Both the position numbers and the translations under genes were made by a program. 14,486 nt of DNA from Candidatus Thorarchaeota archaeon (GTDB lineage Archaea > Asgardarchaeota > Thorarchaeia > Thorarchaeales > Thorarchaeaceae), in NCBI GenBank assembly GCA_016839345.1, contig JAEOUL010000202.1:1-14486 (forward strand). The letters are read 5' to 3'. Each line of letters starts with the position of its first letter. Within the stretch, counting starts at the first letter, position 1. Shown piece by piece: positions 13,933 to 14,486 of this stretch. Under the pieces are notes generated by a model. That model was not told where the DNA came from and did not search any database. It saw only the letters and a list, made by a program, of their open reading frames with translations.

Positions 13933-14486
13933 TTATACCATGTCTATAGAACCATGTAGACGCTGTAGTCTCTTCTTGATTGCCCTTTTCACGTAGGGTT
14001 CATCGGTGAGATCTATCATCTTCTGCAAAACTTCAACAAGGTTTGATCGAGTGGCATAGACTTGCTTATCGACAGACCTCTCAGCAGAACTCATCAAGAT
14101 ACAGCATATTGGTATGAAGGCCAAAGTAACTCCAGCTGCTATCAGAAACTTCTGTAAGTCATCCTGTACCTCAATTCCAAGAAATATGATTGAATAGAGA
14201 ATTACAGGAACTGCAATCACGAAAAAGGACAAGAGTGTGCCAATCAATCTTCTTTTGAGTGCCCGGTCCATCAAGACTTGATGAATAAGAAACGTGGCTT
14301 TCTCGTCATCTTCAAAGGTCTTGACTTCCTTGTCATCGATTATGAAATGAATTTTCCAGACACCTTTCTTCAAACGCATCAGTAGATGTTCAGTTACTCC
14401 CTCAGTTTCTCTTGTTTTATAGCTGAAATCATCTGAACCAAGATACATCTCTAAGGCACTGTCAATATCTGGATGTGAAATCTCCA
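13933..14486 (-). CDS. Membrane protein of unknown function, N-terminus cut by right window edge
   Basis: The frame is open to the last base of the window. ATG 14448 is preceded in frame by residues reading EISHPDIDSALE, so the true start probably lies outside and only the C-terminal 184 or so residues are visible. From ATG 14448, residues 1-66 look soluble (RLKKGVWKIHFIIDDKEV, probably beta-strands). Two hydrophobic helices follow at about 67-91 and 98-119, then a charged helical tail (SVDKQVYATRSNLVEVLQKMIDL...KKRLQRLHG). I do not recognise the family. It converges with the 61-residue membrane protein, 55 bases apart. Confidence 0.7.
   Translation of the reverse strand, partial: EISHPDIDSALEMYLGSDDFSYKTRETEGVTEHLLMRLKKGVWKIHFIIDDKEVKTFEDDEKATFLIHQVLMDRALKRRLIGTLLSFFVIAVPVILYSIIFLGIEVQDDLQKFLIAAGVTLAFIPICCILMSSAERSVDKQVYATRSNLVEVLQKMIDLTDEPYVKRAIKKRLQRLHGSIDMV

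Overview
The window reads as a dense stretch of an archaeal chromosome with moderate GC content. The archaeal call rests on TATA-box-like promoters about 26-27 bases ahead of starts with very short leaders, frequent GTG/TTG starts with purine-rich Shine-Dalgarno sequences, a secreted kelch propeller held by a C-terminal membrane helix and Arg tail, and small zinc-finger membrane proteins. The overall style (kelch, HEAT and alpha/alpha-barrel proteins, actinobacterial-type methyltransferases) suggests an Asgard-like archaeon. No rRNA, tRNA, ribosomal or other marker gene is present, so this placement is an inference. I see no insertion sequence, CRISPR array, phage gene or tRNA.

Layout. 1-1509 (+): the C-terminal part of an MFS transporter cut by the window edge, followed 11 bases later by a SAM methyltransferase. 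1544-2122 (-): an unrecognised protein with a possible helix-hairpin-helix DNA-glycosylase-like core. 2270-2914 (+): a second methyltransferase, about 65% identical to the first. 3011-3394 (+): a four-helix membrane protein. 3421-4029 (-) and 4132-5400 (+): a divergent TetR regulator and alpha/beta hydrolase, with two matching palindromes in the shared promoter. 5478-5963 (-): a zinc-finger/membrane-hairpin protein. 6072-7470 (-): a metallo-beta-lactamase-fold hydrolase and, downstream, a degenerate RNase HI-like gene. 7629-8450 (+): a small prenyltransferase/squalene-cyclase-repeat protein. 8639-9784 (+): a secreted, membrane-anchored six-blade kelch protein. 9838-11445 (+): a HEAT-like repeat protein. 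11502-13630 (+): a sucrose-transporter-like GPH-family carrier translationally coupled to a small esterase. 13692-13877 (+): a 61-residue two-helix membrane protein. 13933-14486 (-): a membrane protein cut by the right edge.

How the genes fit together. Three small modules are supported: (i) transporter plus methyltransferase, with a paralogous methyltransferase nearby; (ii) a TetR regulator controlling itself and the divergent hydrolase through TGAG-N6-CTCA sites; (iii) a sugar-type carrier plus esterase sharing a 4-base ATGA overlap, which suggests import and de-esterification of one substrate. The rest look like independent transcription units. I do not see a clear multi-gene defence or biosynthetic system. 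The least expected items are the RNase HI homologue with two substituted catalytic positions and a broken C-terminus, the twin operator, the duplicated methyltransferases split by an inverted unrelated gene, and the repeated YGYY/Arg motif in the HEAT protein.
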